The translations under genes were made by a program, and so were the position numbers. Under the pieces are notes generated by a model. That model was not told where the DNA came from and did no database searches. It saw only the letters and a program-made list of their open reading frames with translations. From contig NZ_CP026103.1 in the NCBI RefSeq assembly GCF_002902945.1, forward strand, positions 1,488,001 to 1,552,000: a stretch of 64,000 nucleotides of DNA. The letters are read 5' to 3'. This DNA is from Paraburkholderia caribensis. GTDB taxonomy: Bacteria > Pseudomonadota > Gammaproteobacteria > Burkholderiales > Burkholderiaceae. Shown here in pieces: positions 8,523 to 17,221 of the stretch. Position 1 is the stretch's first letter. Every line of letters begins with the position of its first letter.

Positions 8523-9137
8523 TTACATCGGCGGCGCGACTCCGTCCTTTTCAACCACGACGAATTGCGCGCCGTATGTCCCGCCGCTGGCGGGGGCCGC
8601 CACCACGAACACTTTCTTGCCCGCGATCAGATCGGCGCGCGTGGCGGGCGCAAGCGTCACGACAGGCACATTGGCCGGCACCGTGATCGAGTTGCTGCCG
8701 CCCTTGTACGAGAGTTTCAGGTCGCGCCCGTTTGTGCTCTCGACAACCGTGTCCACATTCGCATTCGTCATCGAACTGTTGGCACCGAGATCCGATGCAT
8801 AGTGGCCTTCGCCCGTGCCGCGCGCGGCATCGGGGAAGACCAGCACTTCCTTCGCGGTCAGCTTGCCGTCGGGGCCGGGCGTAGCCGCCGCGCCGACATA
8901 GGAGCCCGGTTTGATATCGGCGAGCTGGATTGCCTTGACGGCGCTAACCTTCGACGCGTCACTCATCGCGATCGTCACGGTGTCGCCGCTGCGGCGATGC
9001 ACCGTCAGCGTATTGCCGGAGAACGACACGATGTCGCCACGGATACGTTCGGGCTTCACCGCCGGCGATTGAGCGAACGATGCACTGGCGAGCGTGAGCG
9101 CGACGAGGGAAGCAGCGAGCTTGAAGCGAATGGACAT
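8523..9137 (-). CDS. Periplasmic hypothetical protein (DUF5666-like beta-rich)
   Basis: 204-aa secreted protein. The signal peptide is MSIRFKLAASLVALTLASASFAQ. The mature part is rich in short beta segments resembling OB-like repeats: RGDIVSFSGNTLTVHRRSGD, LADIKPGSYVGAAATPGPDGKLTAKEVLVFP. Such proteins are often annotated as DUF5666-like or mislabelled as metal ABC permeases, but no membrane segments are present. It starts 53 bases after the molybdoenzyme gene in the same direction, so it is likely the last gene of that operon and a periplasmic partner of the oxidoreductase. The start at 9137 has a GGAG; the longer frame to 9194 overlaps the previous stop. Confidence 0.7.
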   Translation of the reverse strand: MSIRFKLAASLVALTLASASFAQSPAVKPERIRGDIVSFSGNTLTVHRRSGDTVTIAMSDASKVSAVKAIQLADIKPGSYVGAAATPGPDGKLTAKEVLVFPDAARGTGEGHYASDLGANSSMTNANVDTVVESTNGRDLKLSYKGGSNSITVPANVPVVTLAPATRADLIAGKKVFVVAAPASGGTYGAQFVVVEKDGVAPPM

Positions 9138-9190
9138 AGGTACTCCGTTGTTGTGATGTGATGTGATGGAAAATATCTGCGTCGGGCGGA

Positions 9191-9964
9191 TCACGATCCG
9201 CCAAACCAGTTGTAGCCCTGGTTTTCCCAGTAGCCGCCGGGAAATTCATTCGTCACGGTGATGGCGACGATATGTTTCGGGTTCTTGTAGCCGAGCTTGG
9301 TCGGCATGCGCAGCTTCATCGGGAAACCGTATTTCGCTGGCAACACCTGGCCGTCGTAGGTCAGCGTAAGCAGCGTCTGCGGATGCAGCGCCGTTGGCAT
9401 GTCGATGCTCGTCCAGTAGTTGTCGGCGCAATGCAGCGCAACGTATTTCGCCGTCGTATCCGCGCCTGCCAGCACCAGGAAGTCGGAGAAACGCACGCCG
9501 CCCCATTTGCCTATGGCGCTCCAGCCTTCGATACAAATATGCCGCGTCACCTGGCTGCGTTGCGGCAGCGCGCTCAACTCGCCCAGCGTCCACACCCGCT
9601 TGCCCTTTACGAGACCCGTGAGTTCGAGCCGCCAGGTCTTTGCATCGACCTCCGGTACCTGATCGATATCGTAGAAAGCATTGAACGGAAATGGCCGCGT
9701 AATCATCGATTCCGGATAGGTCGGCGCAAGCTTGTGCCCGTCGAAGAGCAACGCCTGCGCGTCGTCGTTGAACGAGGACATCGTGCGTAGCAGTGTGTTC
9801 ACCGACTTGTCATTCGTCAGATCGCAGCCCGATAGGAGCGCCAGGCCGCCCAGCGTCAGGATTCGCTTGCCAAAGAGGCGCCGCGAAGACGAACCCAGTT
9901 CCTTTTGTGCGTCCTTGATGATGGAGGCGGCGTCGAGGGTCCGCACGTCTTTGCCTGAAGTCAT
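9191..9964 (-). CDS. Periplasmic molybdopterin-dependent oxidoreductase (sulfite-oxidase / MsrP-like)
   Basis: 257-aa molybdoenzyme of the sulfite oxidase fold. Residues 28-47 contain a twin-arginine motif (SSRRLFGKR), a hydrophobic stretch and a lipobox-like LLSGC (C47), suggesting Tat export and possibly lipid anchoring. The Mo-ligating cysteine is C144 in TRHICIEGWSAIGKWGG, the family signature. The C-terminus GGYWENQGYNWFGG is also typical. Two bases upstream ends a cytochrome b gene, so electrons probably pass between the membrane haem and the Mo site. Substrate unknown; sulfite, a sulfoxide or another small oxo compound are possible. Confidence 0.9.
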   Translation of the reverse strand: MTSGKDVRTLDAASIIKDAQKELGSSSRRLFGKRILTLGGLALLSGCDLTNDKSVNTLLRTMSSFNDDAQALLFDGHKLAPTYPESMITRPFPFNAFYDIDQVPEVDAKTWRLELTGLVKGKRVWTLGELSALPQRSQVTRHICIEGWSAIGKWGGVRFSDFLVLAGADTTAKYVALHCADNYWTSIDMPTALHPQTLLTLTYDGQVLPAKYGFPMKLRMPTKLGYKNPKHIVAITVTNEFPGGYWENQGYNWFGGS

Positions 9965-9966
9965 GG

Positions 9967-10656
9967 TTAGCGGCCCCGGATCATGGTGAGCAGCGATCGC
10001 GGCACGAGCGCAACCATGACGATGTGGATCGCGAAGAAGCCGACGAGCACGCCCATCGCGGCGAAATGCACGACGCGCGCGTTATCGAAGCCGCCCATCA
10101 GCGTCCGCAGCAGTGGAAACTGCACCGGCTTCCAGATCGTCAGGCCGGACACGATCACCAGCGCAATGTCGACGATGACGACGAGATACGCCAGCTTCTG
10201 CACCGCGTTGTACTCGCTGAGGTTGCTGTGGCCAAGCTTGCCGCGCAGCGCTGCGACGAGGTCGGTCGCAACCGCGCGAAGGGTAAGGGGAAAAATGGTT
10301 CTGCGCAGCCGCCCGGTCAACATGCCCAGCGCCAGGTACGCAACGAAGTTGGCGACCAATACCCACATGACCGCGAAGTGCCAGAGCAGTGCGCCGCCCA
10401 GCCAGCCGCCGAGCGTGATAGCCGCCGGGAAGCGTATCGCCTTGAAAACGGGCGACGCCTCATACACCTGCCAGCCGCTCATGCACATGAGGATCACCGC
10501 TGCGGCGTTGATCCAGTGGAATGCACGGACCCATAAGGGATGAATCGTGGCGTGATTCAAAGAGACCTCGTTGTCGACGGTACGGAAGGCGCGTTGCGCG
10601 ACGATCTGCGGGAGAGGCGATAGAGCGCGCGTCGTCCGCGCAGCATCGTTCGACAC
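9967..10656 (-). CDS. Cytochrome b561-like membrane subunit
   Basis: 229-aa integral membrane protein with about four to five helices and histidines placed as haem ligands: HPLWVRAFHWINA near 42-52, LLWHFAVMWV near 90, and VVHFAAMGVLVGFFAIHI near 195-210. It belongs to the Ni/Fe-hydrogenase/thiosulfate-reductase cytochrome b group. It is followed after two bases by the Mo oxidoreductase, which fixes its role as the quinone-side electron partner. The start is a GTG with a closely spaced CGGAG; no internal ATG fits. Confidence 0.88.
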   Translation of the reverse strand: MSNDAARTTRALSPLPQIVAQRAFRTVDNEVSLNHATIHPLWVRAFHWINAAAVILMCMSGWQVYEASPVFKAIRFPAAITLGGWLGGALLWHFAVMWVLVANFVAYLALGMLTGRLRRTIFPLTLRAVATDLVAALRGKLGHSNLSEYNAVQKLAYLVVIVDIALVIVSGLTIWKPVQFPLLRTLMGGFDNARVVHFAAMGVLVGFFAIHIVMVALVPRSLLTMIRGR

Positions 10657-10849
10657 TCCGGAGCCGGCACCACGGTCGCGCAGCGGCTCGTGGTCGGCTT
10701 GAAGATGAGGATCGCAGGTGGGCGGCAGCGAGGGTATCGGTCAAACGACCGATGAGCGCCGGCGTTCGATGTCCGGCCGCATGAGGAAATGCGTTGATGG
10801 AAATGTAAAAAGCGGCACGGCTACCTGGCGATCCACGCCCGATCCGCCT

Positions 10850-11179
10850 TTAAGCGAGCACGATGTCCCGCTCCCCTCCAGACTGGATGTTGATGTACAC
10901 GACATCATGAAGCGTCTCGTTCCTGACGTGGTGGATGACGCCGGGTTCAACCGTGTAATGGTCATCGACGCGCCTTGTGTCGACCAACGCGCCGGCTTTC
11001 GTTTCGACAGTCAGCACGCCTTGAACGACGACAAAGCGATCTCTTACCTTCGTATGGTGATGCCACTCCGTTTCGCCGCCGGGAAGAACCGTGGTCTGGG
11101 AGACGGCGTAGTCTTCCTCGATCAGCAGCGTCTTGTATCGTACCTTGCTGTTCGCGAGGGGAATGTCCTTGTCATTCAA
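10850..11179 (-). CDS. Cupin-domain protein
   Basis: 109-aa single cupin. The metal-site histidines are seen in GGETEWHHHTKVRDRFVVVQG (about 35-55) and the second motif in PGVIHHVRNE (near 80-90). It may be a small sensor, isomerase or dioxygenase-like domain; no substrate can be inferred. It lies divergent from a GcvA-like LysR gene 106 bases away, a layout that suggests control by that regulator. Confidence 0.85.
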   Translation of the reverse strand: MNDKDIPLANSKVRYKTLLIEEDYAVSQTTVLPGGETEWHHHTKVRDRFVVVQGVLTVETKAGALVDTRRVDDHYTVEPGVIHHVRNETLHDVVYINIQSGGERDIVLA

Positions 11180-11285
11180 TTCAGCCTCCTGTGAGATGAG
11201 CTCTCACTGTAGCGTCCGGATCGATATCCAGGGTAGCGACGAATTTGTGTACGATGGTGTGAGTTAAATCGACGTCTCGATCCTC

Positions 11286-12155
11286 ATGCGCCGACTTCCC
11301 CCGCTCAATGCACTTCGCGCCTTTGACGCAGCCGCCCGCCAACTCAGTATTTCGGCCGCCGCGCAGGAGCTGCATGTGACTCATAGCGCGGTGAGTCATC
11401 AGGTGCGCCAGTTGGAGCAATGGCTAGGAAAATCGCTATTTGTGCGCCATGCAGCGGGCGTGCGCTTGACGGCTGAAGGACAAAGTCTGAAGCAGGCTGT
11501 CGATCATTCGTTCTCGACGCTGGCGGCCCGATGCGCGGAGATCGCGGAGCAAGCGCCAATCTCCGAAATCGTGCTCGGTGCACCCGGCAGTTTTCTGTCG
11601 AACTGGCTTATCCCGCGGCTCGACCGGTTCGAGTCGAGCTATCCGGGTATTCGCGTTCGCTTGCAGACGAGTACGGCGATGGACGATCTGCGACGCCAGG
11701 TCGTCGACTGTCTGATCGTGAGCGATCGACACTGGCCAGCGGATGTCGAGGTCATGAGCCTTTTCGACGAAACGGCCGGCCCTGTCTGTGCACCGTCGTG
11801 GCCTCATCGCATTGCGATGCCGGCGGATCTGCCCAGTCAACCGTTGCTGCACACCAGTTCGCGCCCGCACGCGTGGATGGAATGGGCGTCACGGAACGGC
11901 GTCGAACCCGCCCTGTTCGCCGAGGGCCGTCGATTCGACCATTTGTCCTTGCTTCTCGAAGCGGCTGCGGCCGGACTGGGTGTGGCTATCGCCCCTGCGT
12001 TGCTTGTCGAGCGCGAACTGTCACAAGGCAAATTGATCGCGCCGCTAGGCTTCGGACCGAACGACGCCGTCTTCGCCTTGTGCGCGATGCGCGGTCGGTC
12101 GGACAAGGCTTTCTGCGACCTTCGTGAGTGGCTAGGAAAGGAGAGCACTGCGTGA
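11286..12155 (+). CDS. LysR-family transcriptional regulator (GcvA-like)
   Basis: 289-aa regulator. The N-terminal winged helix reads LPPLNALRAFDAAARQLSISAAAQELHVTHSAVSHQVRQLE, the GcvA/AmpR-type signature. The effector domain follows from about residue 90 (EIVLGAPGSFLSNWLIPRL). It is divergent from the cupin gene and converges with a DMT exporter (15-base gap). Likely targets are the cupin gene and its own promoter. Confidence 0.93.
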   Translation: MRRLPPLNALRAFDAAARQLSISAAAQELHVTHSAVSHQVRQLEQWLGKSLFVRHAAGVRLTAEGQSLKQAVDHSFSTLAARCAEIAEQAPISEIVLGAPGSFLSNWLIPRLDRFESSYPGIRVRLQTSTAMDDLRRQVVDCLIVSDRHWPADVEVMSLFDETAGPVCAPSWPHRIAMPADLPSQPLLHTSSRPHAWMEWASRNGVEPALFAEGRRFDHLSLLLEAAAAGLGVAIAPALLVERELSQGKLIAPLGFGPNDAVFALCAMRGRSDKAFCDLREWLGKESTA

Positions 12156-12170
12156 GCCGGTAACAGCCTA

Positions 12171-13088
12171 TCAGGCGCCGCGTCCGCGTGCATGAAGCAG
12201 CACGGTCCCGATCCCGCTACATGCAATCACGAGCATGCCGAGCGTCATCCACAGATCCGGTACCTGACCAAAGAAGAGCCAGCTGAAGAGCGTGGCGAAC
12301 GCCAGTTGCGCATAGCCGAAAGGCGTGAGCACGGCGAGTGGCGCGCGTCGAAGCGCCTGCAGCATCAGCGAGTGCCCCGTCGTTGCGAGCGTCGCCATTA
12401 CGAGAACAAGCAGCCAGCTGCCGAAGCGCACGCTTTTTATCTCGGGGAACAGGCTCGCCTGAGCAGTCCACAAGAGTGCCGAAAGCATCAATGTCGCCAC
12501 CAATGCCGTCAGGAAATTTGTGGTCATTGGGTCGCCCGTCTTCGACAACTTGCTGGACACGACCTGAAAGCACGCGAAAGTCGTTGCGGCCGCGATCGGA
12601 AAGCACACCGCCCACGAAAACTCGCCGCCACCGGGCCGCACGACCATCAGCATGCCGATGAAGCCGAGAATGACCATCGCCCATTTGCTTCTCGCCACGT
12701 TCTCGCCGAGGAGCGTTGCGGCCAGAACCGTGGTGATCAGCGGCGCCATCATTGCGAGCGAAGTCGTGACGGGAAGCGGCAAATAGCGCAGCCCCGCAAA
12801 CGTCGAGGCCGAGTTAAGGAGCAGCAGAATGGCCCGCAGCAATTGCAACCGGAATGGCCGCGCACCGTTGAGACCGCTCACTCCGCGCCGCATCAGCCAG
12901 ACGGCGAGCACGACCGTCTGAAATACATACCGGACCCAAAGCAGCGCAAGCAACGGCACCGAAGCGCCGATGACCTTGACCATGGAGTCACTGCCCGCAA
13001 AGGTTGCCGTTGTGAGAACCATGATGAAGATCCCCGCTTCTACGCTCGATCCGGCGAAAAAGCGGTTCAAATATTGCAGGTACTGCAC
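12171..13088 (-). CDS. EamA/DMT-family transporter
   Basis: About 305 aa with roughly ten hydrophobic helices arranged as two EamA repeats (for example LLNSASTFAGLRYLPLPVTT and VMATLATTGHSLMLQALRRA). Members export amino acids, nucleotides or metabolites across the inner membrane. The frame is open to a TTG at 13223, but a GTG at 13088 has GGGAG nearby and gives the normal family length, so I use it. It converges with the LysR gene. Confidence 0.85.
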   Translation of the reverse strand: MQYLQYLNRFFAGSSVEAGIFIMVLTTATFAGSDSMVKVIGASVPLLALLWVRYVFQTVVLAVWLMRRGVSGLNGARPFRLQLLRAILLLLNSASTFAGLRYLPLPVTTSLAMMAPLITTVLAATLLGENVARSKWAMVILGFIGMLMVVRPGGGEFSWAVCFPIAAATTFACFQVVSSKLSKTGDPMTTNFLTALVATLMLSALLWTAQASLFPEIKSVRFGSWLLVLVMATLATTGHSLMLQALRRAPLAVLTPFGYAQLAFATLFSWLFFGQVPDLWMTLGMLVIACSGIGTVLLHARGRGA

Positions 13089-13286
13089 GCGTCTCCCTGA
13101 TCGGCGCGTGGCCGAGATGGCTAGTATGGAATGTGAGGCGGCCTTCTCGCCGATGTCGCCCGAGTCAAGGCGTCGACTGCGACCGAGCATCACGTCTGAG
13201 TCGACGACAATGCCAGACTTCAATCAAAATTGGAAGCGCCGATATTCGGCGCATTCAAACGCGCACTTCTCCTGCCGCCGCGCGCA

Positions 13287-13529
13287 TCAGGACCGCGATC
13301 GTTCAGAAATCGCAACGAGCTTTTTCTCTGAGTGTCGATATAGAGCACCGTGTGCATCCACTCTAAAGCAGGCGTGAATTTCCCCTGGACTGTCAGCGCC
13401 CGCTTTTTTCATGTCGATGTCGAGATAGCCGCTGGCAGCAGCGATGAAAGGCTGCATTCCCGCTTTTGGATTGATCTGTGCAACGCTCTGAATGACGCCA
13501 TTCGAGTCGTAAAATACCCTCAGCTTCAT
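13287..13529 (-). CDS. Hypothetical protein, second gene of a two-gene unit
   Basis: 80 aa, starting MKLRVFYDSNGVIQSVAQI, which suggests a beta-hairpin opening, and no signal peptide or membrane segment. GGGAG lies seven bases before the ATG. It follows the 13542-13928 gene by 12 bases in the same direction, so the two are probably cotranscribed. No family recognised. Confidence 0.55.
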   Translation of the reverse strand: MKLRVFYDSNGVIQSVAQINPKAGMQPFIAAASGYLDIDMKKAGADSPGEIHACFRVDAHGALYRHSEKKLVAISERSRS

Positions 13530-13541
13530 GAGTCGCTCCCG

Positions 13542-13928
13542 CTATGGCACGTCTGTGCAGATTGCATACAGGACGTACGTGACCGTGAAATGCATGCCGG
13601 GAGGCGCATTCCCGGCGTCGAAACAGGTTATCGGTACGATGTGCGAAATACTGGTGTCGTCCTCCTGCACTACGCTTATCGTCGTAATCTGCAGTCCGGC
13701 CTTTATGTTCCGTAGTTCCCGATGGGGACGCTCAAGCACCGGTCGATCCAGTACGTCCGATCCTATTTCAACCAGAAGCGGCACCGCCTGCCATTCAACT
13801 AGCCGTGGCGGCCGTGCTTTTCTGCTGAGGCCTTTGTTAAAAGGCGGGTCCACGCCAGTTATTGTCCAGAACATCGTATGGCCGGTTTCGATCGTGCTAA
13901 CGAGTGCTTCTATGACAGTGACCGCCAT
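13542..13928 (-). CDS. Hypothetical protein, first gene of a two-gene unit
   Basis: 128 aa, beta-rich in appearance (MAVTVIEALVSTIETGHTMFWTITGVDPP), with MHFTVTYVLYAICTDVP at the end. The ATG at 13928 is preceded by GGAGG at the right distance; the longer GTG form at 13934 is less likely. No signal peptide and no family recognised. The partner gene follows 12 bases later. The GC content of the pair is a little lower than its neighbours', a possible mark of later acquisition. Confidence 0.55.
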   Translation of the reverse strand: MAVTVIEALVSTIETGHTMFWTITGVDPPFNKGLSRKARPPRLVEWQAVPLLVEIGSDVLDRPVLERPHRELRNIKAGLQITTISVVQEDDTSISHIVPITCFDAGNAPPGMHFTVTYVLYAICTDVP

Positions 13929-14315
13929 GTTCACCTCCGAAAAGCGGGATTGCGGCCGTGGCGAGGCTTAACGGTCGAATGTATTTCCTGGTTGAATCTA
14001 GTTGATTCGCGGAAACTGCCATTTGCGTATTGATGGACTTGCGTTCGCTAACGAACGCTGCAACGTGAAACAGTTCGTTCAGTCATTGCAATCCATAGGG
14101 CGCAATCGACATCGACCATCAAAGCCGGGACTGTTGAGCAACGCGAAACCTGTCCTTTCCGTTCCCGTCTTCAAACATTCGTGCCGATAGTGAATACTCT
14201 CGTCGACGCGATGCCGCATTCAACGCGCAACAAGGATGGCATGTGCGAGCCGTCTTGACCGCGAATCCGTCTGTCCGGCTGCATAGACCTGTTCGCAGCA
14301 CAATCGTTACCCACC
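13929..14315. other. Intergenic stretch with inverted repeat
   Basis: No gene seen. Contains a 7-4-7 inverted repeat GCGTTCG / CGAACGC at 14041-14058 and a 5-5-5 repeat GAATC-N5-GATTC near 13993-14008. It should carry the promoter of the two small leftward genes; the repeats may be operator sites. Confidence 0.4.
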
Positions 14316-14903
14316 GTGACCTTGCACGTTTCCTCCCATATCGAACCAATCGATTTTTCAGCGCCCTCAGCCCGGGTGGCACGGCGGCTGATCGGCGCCA
14401 TCCTGACGGTGGACGGCGTAGGCGGCCGCATCGTCGAGACGGAGGCGTACGATCCGGAGGAACCGGCGTCGCATGCTTTTTGCGGGCCGACGGCACGCAA
14501 CGCCGTACTGTTCGGTCCGCCCGCACACGCCTATGTGTACCGGTCGTACGGCATTCACTGGTGCCTCAATTTCGTGTGTCGAGAAGAGGGTCACGGCGCC
14601 GGGGTACTGATCCGCGCGCTCGAACCGTTGACCGGCCTGGATGCGATGCGCCAGCGGCGCGGGCTCGAACCGATCCGCCTGCTCTGTTCCGGACCGGGCC
14701 GCGTCGGACAGGCGCTTGGCATCACACACCGGCACAACGGCATGTCGTTACTGGAAGCGCCTTTTCACGTGGAAGCGCCGCAAGAGCCGGTGTCGGTCGT
14801 GTCGGGGCCGCGCATCGGCATTACGAAGGCGATCGCGTTGCCGTGGCGCTTCGGCCTCGCTGCGTCGAAGTTCTGGAGCAAGCCGTTTCCGGAACACCCT
14901 TGA
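14316..14903 (+). CDS. DNA-3-methyladenine glycosylase (AAG/MPG type)
   Basis: 195 aa, the normal length for bacterial MPG. It removes alkylated purines such as 3-methyladenine and hypoxanthine from DNA. Motifs of the family are clear: GRIVETEAYDPEEPASHA, the YVYRSYGIHWCLNFVC strand with the base-flipping tyrosine region, and GAGVLIRALEP. The glutamate in VETEAY is the expected general base. It starts at a GTG (14316) with no obvious ribosome site; a slightly different start is possible. Single gene, converging with a LysR. Confidence 0.93.
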   Translation: MTLHVSSHIEPIDFSAPSARVARRLIGAILTVDGVGGRIVETEAYDPEEPASHAFCGPTARNAVLFGPPAHAYVYRSYGIHWCLNFVCREEGHGAGVLIRALEPLTGLDAMRQRRGLEPIRLLCSGPGRVGQALGITHRHNGMSLLEAPFHVEAPQEPVSVVSGPRIGITKAIALPWRFGLAASKFWSKPFPEHP

Positions 14904-14937
14904 GCACGCGCGTCGCGACTGTCATAGCGGACCGCGA

Positions 14938-15858
14938 TCATTGCGTCGTGGCCGCTTCGAGTATGCGCGCGGTACGGGTCCGTAGACGCGGCGCCACGAA
15001 GTCGAGAAACGCACGCAACTTGAGTGGCAGAGGCGTCTGGCCTTTATGCACGAGACTGACGGGCAGCGGTGCCGATTCGAACGTATCGAGCACGACGCTC
15101 AATGCGTTGTCGCGAATCGCGTCCGCGACCTGATAGGACAACACGCGTACCAGTCCAACGCCAAGCATCGCGGCGGCGATCGCAGCTTCCGCCGTATTGA
15201 CTGCAAGCCGTGAATGAACGGGCACGGATACTTCTGACTTGCCGGACCCGAACGCCCACGCACGACTCGATGCGAGCACCTCGAAGGTAATGCACTCGTG
15301 CGTCGCGAGATCGCGCGGCTTGACGGGCACGCCATGCGTTGCCAGATACGCGGGACTCGCGCAAACGACCCGGCGCACAGTCCCCACTCTCGTCGCCATG
15401 AGCGTGCTGTCGGGCAGTTCTCCAATACGGATGGCAACGTCTGCCTGCTCCTCCATCAGATGCACGACGCGATCCGTGAGCACGAGGCTCACGTCGATCT
15501 CCGGATAGTGCGCGAGAAATTCCGCAACCACGGGCACGACGTGCAAGCGGCCGAACACGACGGGCGCCGTGACCACGAGTTCGCCCTTGGGGGATGCGTA
15601 TTCCCCCGTCGCGGCGCGCTCGGCTTCGGCAATCTCATCGAGGATGCGCCGGCACGCCGCCACATACGAGGCGCCCGCTTCCGTCAGGGAAAGCTGCCGC
15701 GTCGTGCGTTGAATCAGACGCGTCTTCAGATGCGACTCCAGTTCGCCCACCTTGCGGCTCACCGTTGCCAACGGCATGCCAAGGCGCCGCGCGGCGGCCG
15801 ACAAGCTGCCCGAGTCGACGACCGCGACAAGGATGGACATGGAATCAAGCCGATTCAT
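14938..15858 (-). CDS. LysR-family transcriptional regulator
   Basis: 306 aa. N-terminal HTH: MNRLDSMSILVAVVDSGS and AARRLGMPLATVSRKVGELE, typical of the large Burkholderia LTTR group related to DsdC/PecT-like repressors. An effector-binding domain follows. It is divergent from an MFS exporter gene with 142 bases between starts and a TCCC-N6-GGGA dyad in that space, so it probably controls the transporter. Confidence 0.93.
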   Translation of the reverse strand: MNRLDSMSILVAVVDSGSLSAAARRLGMPLATVSRKVGELESHLKTRLIQRTTRQLSLTEAGASYVAACRRILDEIAEAERAATGEYASPKGELVVTAPVVFGRLHVVPVVAEFLAHYPEIDVSLVLTDRVVHLMEEQADVAIRIGELPDSTLMATRVGTVRRVVCASPAYLATHGVPVKPRDLATHECITFEVLASSRAWAFGSGKSEVSVPVHSRLAVNTAEAAIAAAMLGVGLVRVLSYQVADAIRDNALSVVLDTFESAPLPVSLVHKGQTPLPLKLRAFLDFVAPRLRTRTARILEAATTQ

Positions 15859-15890
15859 CGGATGGCCCTATCAAAAAATGGAAGGATGAT

Positions 15891-15904
15891 TCCCGATATT
15901 GGGA
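15891..15904. promoter_or_regulatory. Candidate LysR operator between regulator and MFS gene
   Basis: TCCC at 15891-15894 and GGGA at 15901-15904 form a short dyad (TCCCGATATTGGGA) within the divergent promoter region. Size and place suit an LTTR half-site pair controlling both genes. Confidence 0.45.
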
Positions 15905-16000
15905 GATTCTCTTTATAAATGCAAGCGCGTAGCCTTCAGGCTCCGGGGCCCCGGCAGCTTGCCGCCCATGCCCTGAAGATCGAAATAGAAGGAGAGTGCC

Positions 16001-17221
16001 GTGAACGGCCTGCCGAAAACATCCAGTCATCCCCAGCCCCACGCGGTCGCGTCGCGCGCGAAGATCGTCATGATGGCGGTCATCGCCGGCGCGGTGATCA
16101 CCAACATCTACTGCACGCAGCCCATCCTGCCGTTGATCGCTTCGGGCCTGCAGGTCGACCTGACCACCGTCGATCTGGTCGCCGGCGCGGCGCTGCTCGG
16201 CTTTGCAACGGGCCTCGCCTTGCTGTTACCGCTGGGCGATCGCTTCGACCGGCGCAAGCTCGTGCTCGCGCAGATTGCGCTCGCTTTCGTCTTCGCGCTG
16301 AGTTCCGCGCTTTCACCCGGCATCTGGCCGCTGATCGGTGCGTCGTTCGGTCTTGGCATCGTCAGTTGCGTGCCTCAGCAGCTGGTGCCCTTCGCTGCCG
16401 TCATGTCATTGCCGAGTGAGCGCGGGCGTTCGGTCGGCACGGTCGTCAGCGGCATCATGGTCGGCATTCTGCTGGGCCGCACGATCAGCGGCGTGATCGG
16501 CGCGGCCTACGGTTGGCGCGCCGTCTACGGCGTGGAAGCGGTGTTCATGATCCCCGTCTGGATCGCCGCCGCGTCGCTGCTGCCACGCGGCGTGCCTTCC
16601 ACCGATCTGTCCTACGGACGTCTGCTCGCGTCACTCTGGCCACTGGTTCGGGACCATCGCCCGATTCGCGAATCGATGATTGTCCAGGCGCTGCTGTGGG
16701 CCTGCTTCAACGCGTTCTGGGTCAATCTGGCGGCCCTTCTGGCAAACGGCCCGCAGCATCTCGGCAGTGCGTGGGCCGGCGGTTTCGGCATCATCGGCGC
16801 GACGGGTGCGCTTGCCGCTTCACTCGGCGGCCGCGCGACAGATCGACTCGGCTCGCGCGCCGTCATTGCGGCCAGCATCGGCATCGTTACGCTTGCCTAT
16901 GTGCTGCTTGCCGGCGCGGAGTCCTCGCTGACGTTCCTGATCATCGGGGTCATCGTGCTCGATATCGGTGTGCAGTCGGGACTCGTGTCCAACCAGACGC
17001 GCGCCTTTGCGGTCGATCCCAAGGCACAGGGCCGCATCAACAGTCTGTACATGACGGCCACCTTCTCCGGCGGCGCCATCGGCGTGATGATCAGCGGCTG
17101 GCTGATGACCCGCTTCGGCTGGACGGGCGTGGTGATCTTCGGCATTGCGTTGGGGCTGGTCGCTTCCGCCTACCACTGGCTTGGCGGCAACCGGCGCATG
17201 CGGAATGCGGCCCAATCGTGA
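16001..17221 (+). CDS. MFS transporter (YnfM-like)
   Basis: 406 aa with 12 predicted membrane helices. The loop motif GDRFDRRKLV after helix 2 is the MFS signature, and the start ITNIYCTQPILPLIASGLQ is typical of the YnfM/drug-efflux-like group. Starts at a GTG with AAGGAGA upstream. Divergent from its probable LysR regulator. Its last 52 bases overlap the 3' end of the convergent GlxA-type gene. Substrate unknown; export of a small toxic or aromatic compound is the usual role. Confidence 0.9.
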   Translation: MNGLPKTSSHPQPHAVASRAKIVMMAVIAGAVITNIYCTQPILPLIASGLQVDLTTVDLVAGAALLGFATGLALLLPLGDRFDRRKLVLAQIALAFVFALSSALSPGIWPLIGASFGLGIVSCVPQQLVPFAAVMSLPSERGRSVGTVVSGIMVGILLGRTISGVIGAAYGWRAVYGVEAVFMIPVWIAAASLLPRGVPSTDLSYGRLLASLWPLVRDHRPIRESMIVQALLWACFNAFWVNLAALLANGPQHLGSAWAGGFGIIGATGALAASLGGRATDRLGSRAVIAASIGIVTLAYVLLAGAESSLTFLIIGVIVLDIGVQSGLVSNQTRAFAVDPKAQGRINSLYMTATFSGGAIGVMISGWLMTRFGWTGVVIFGIALGLVASAYHWLGGNRRMRNAAQS

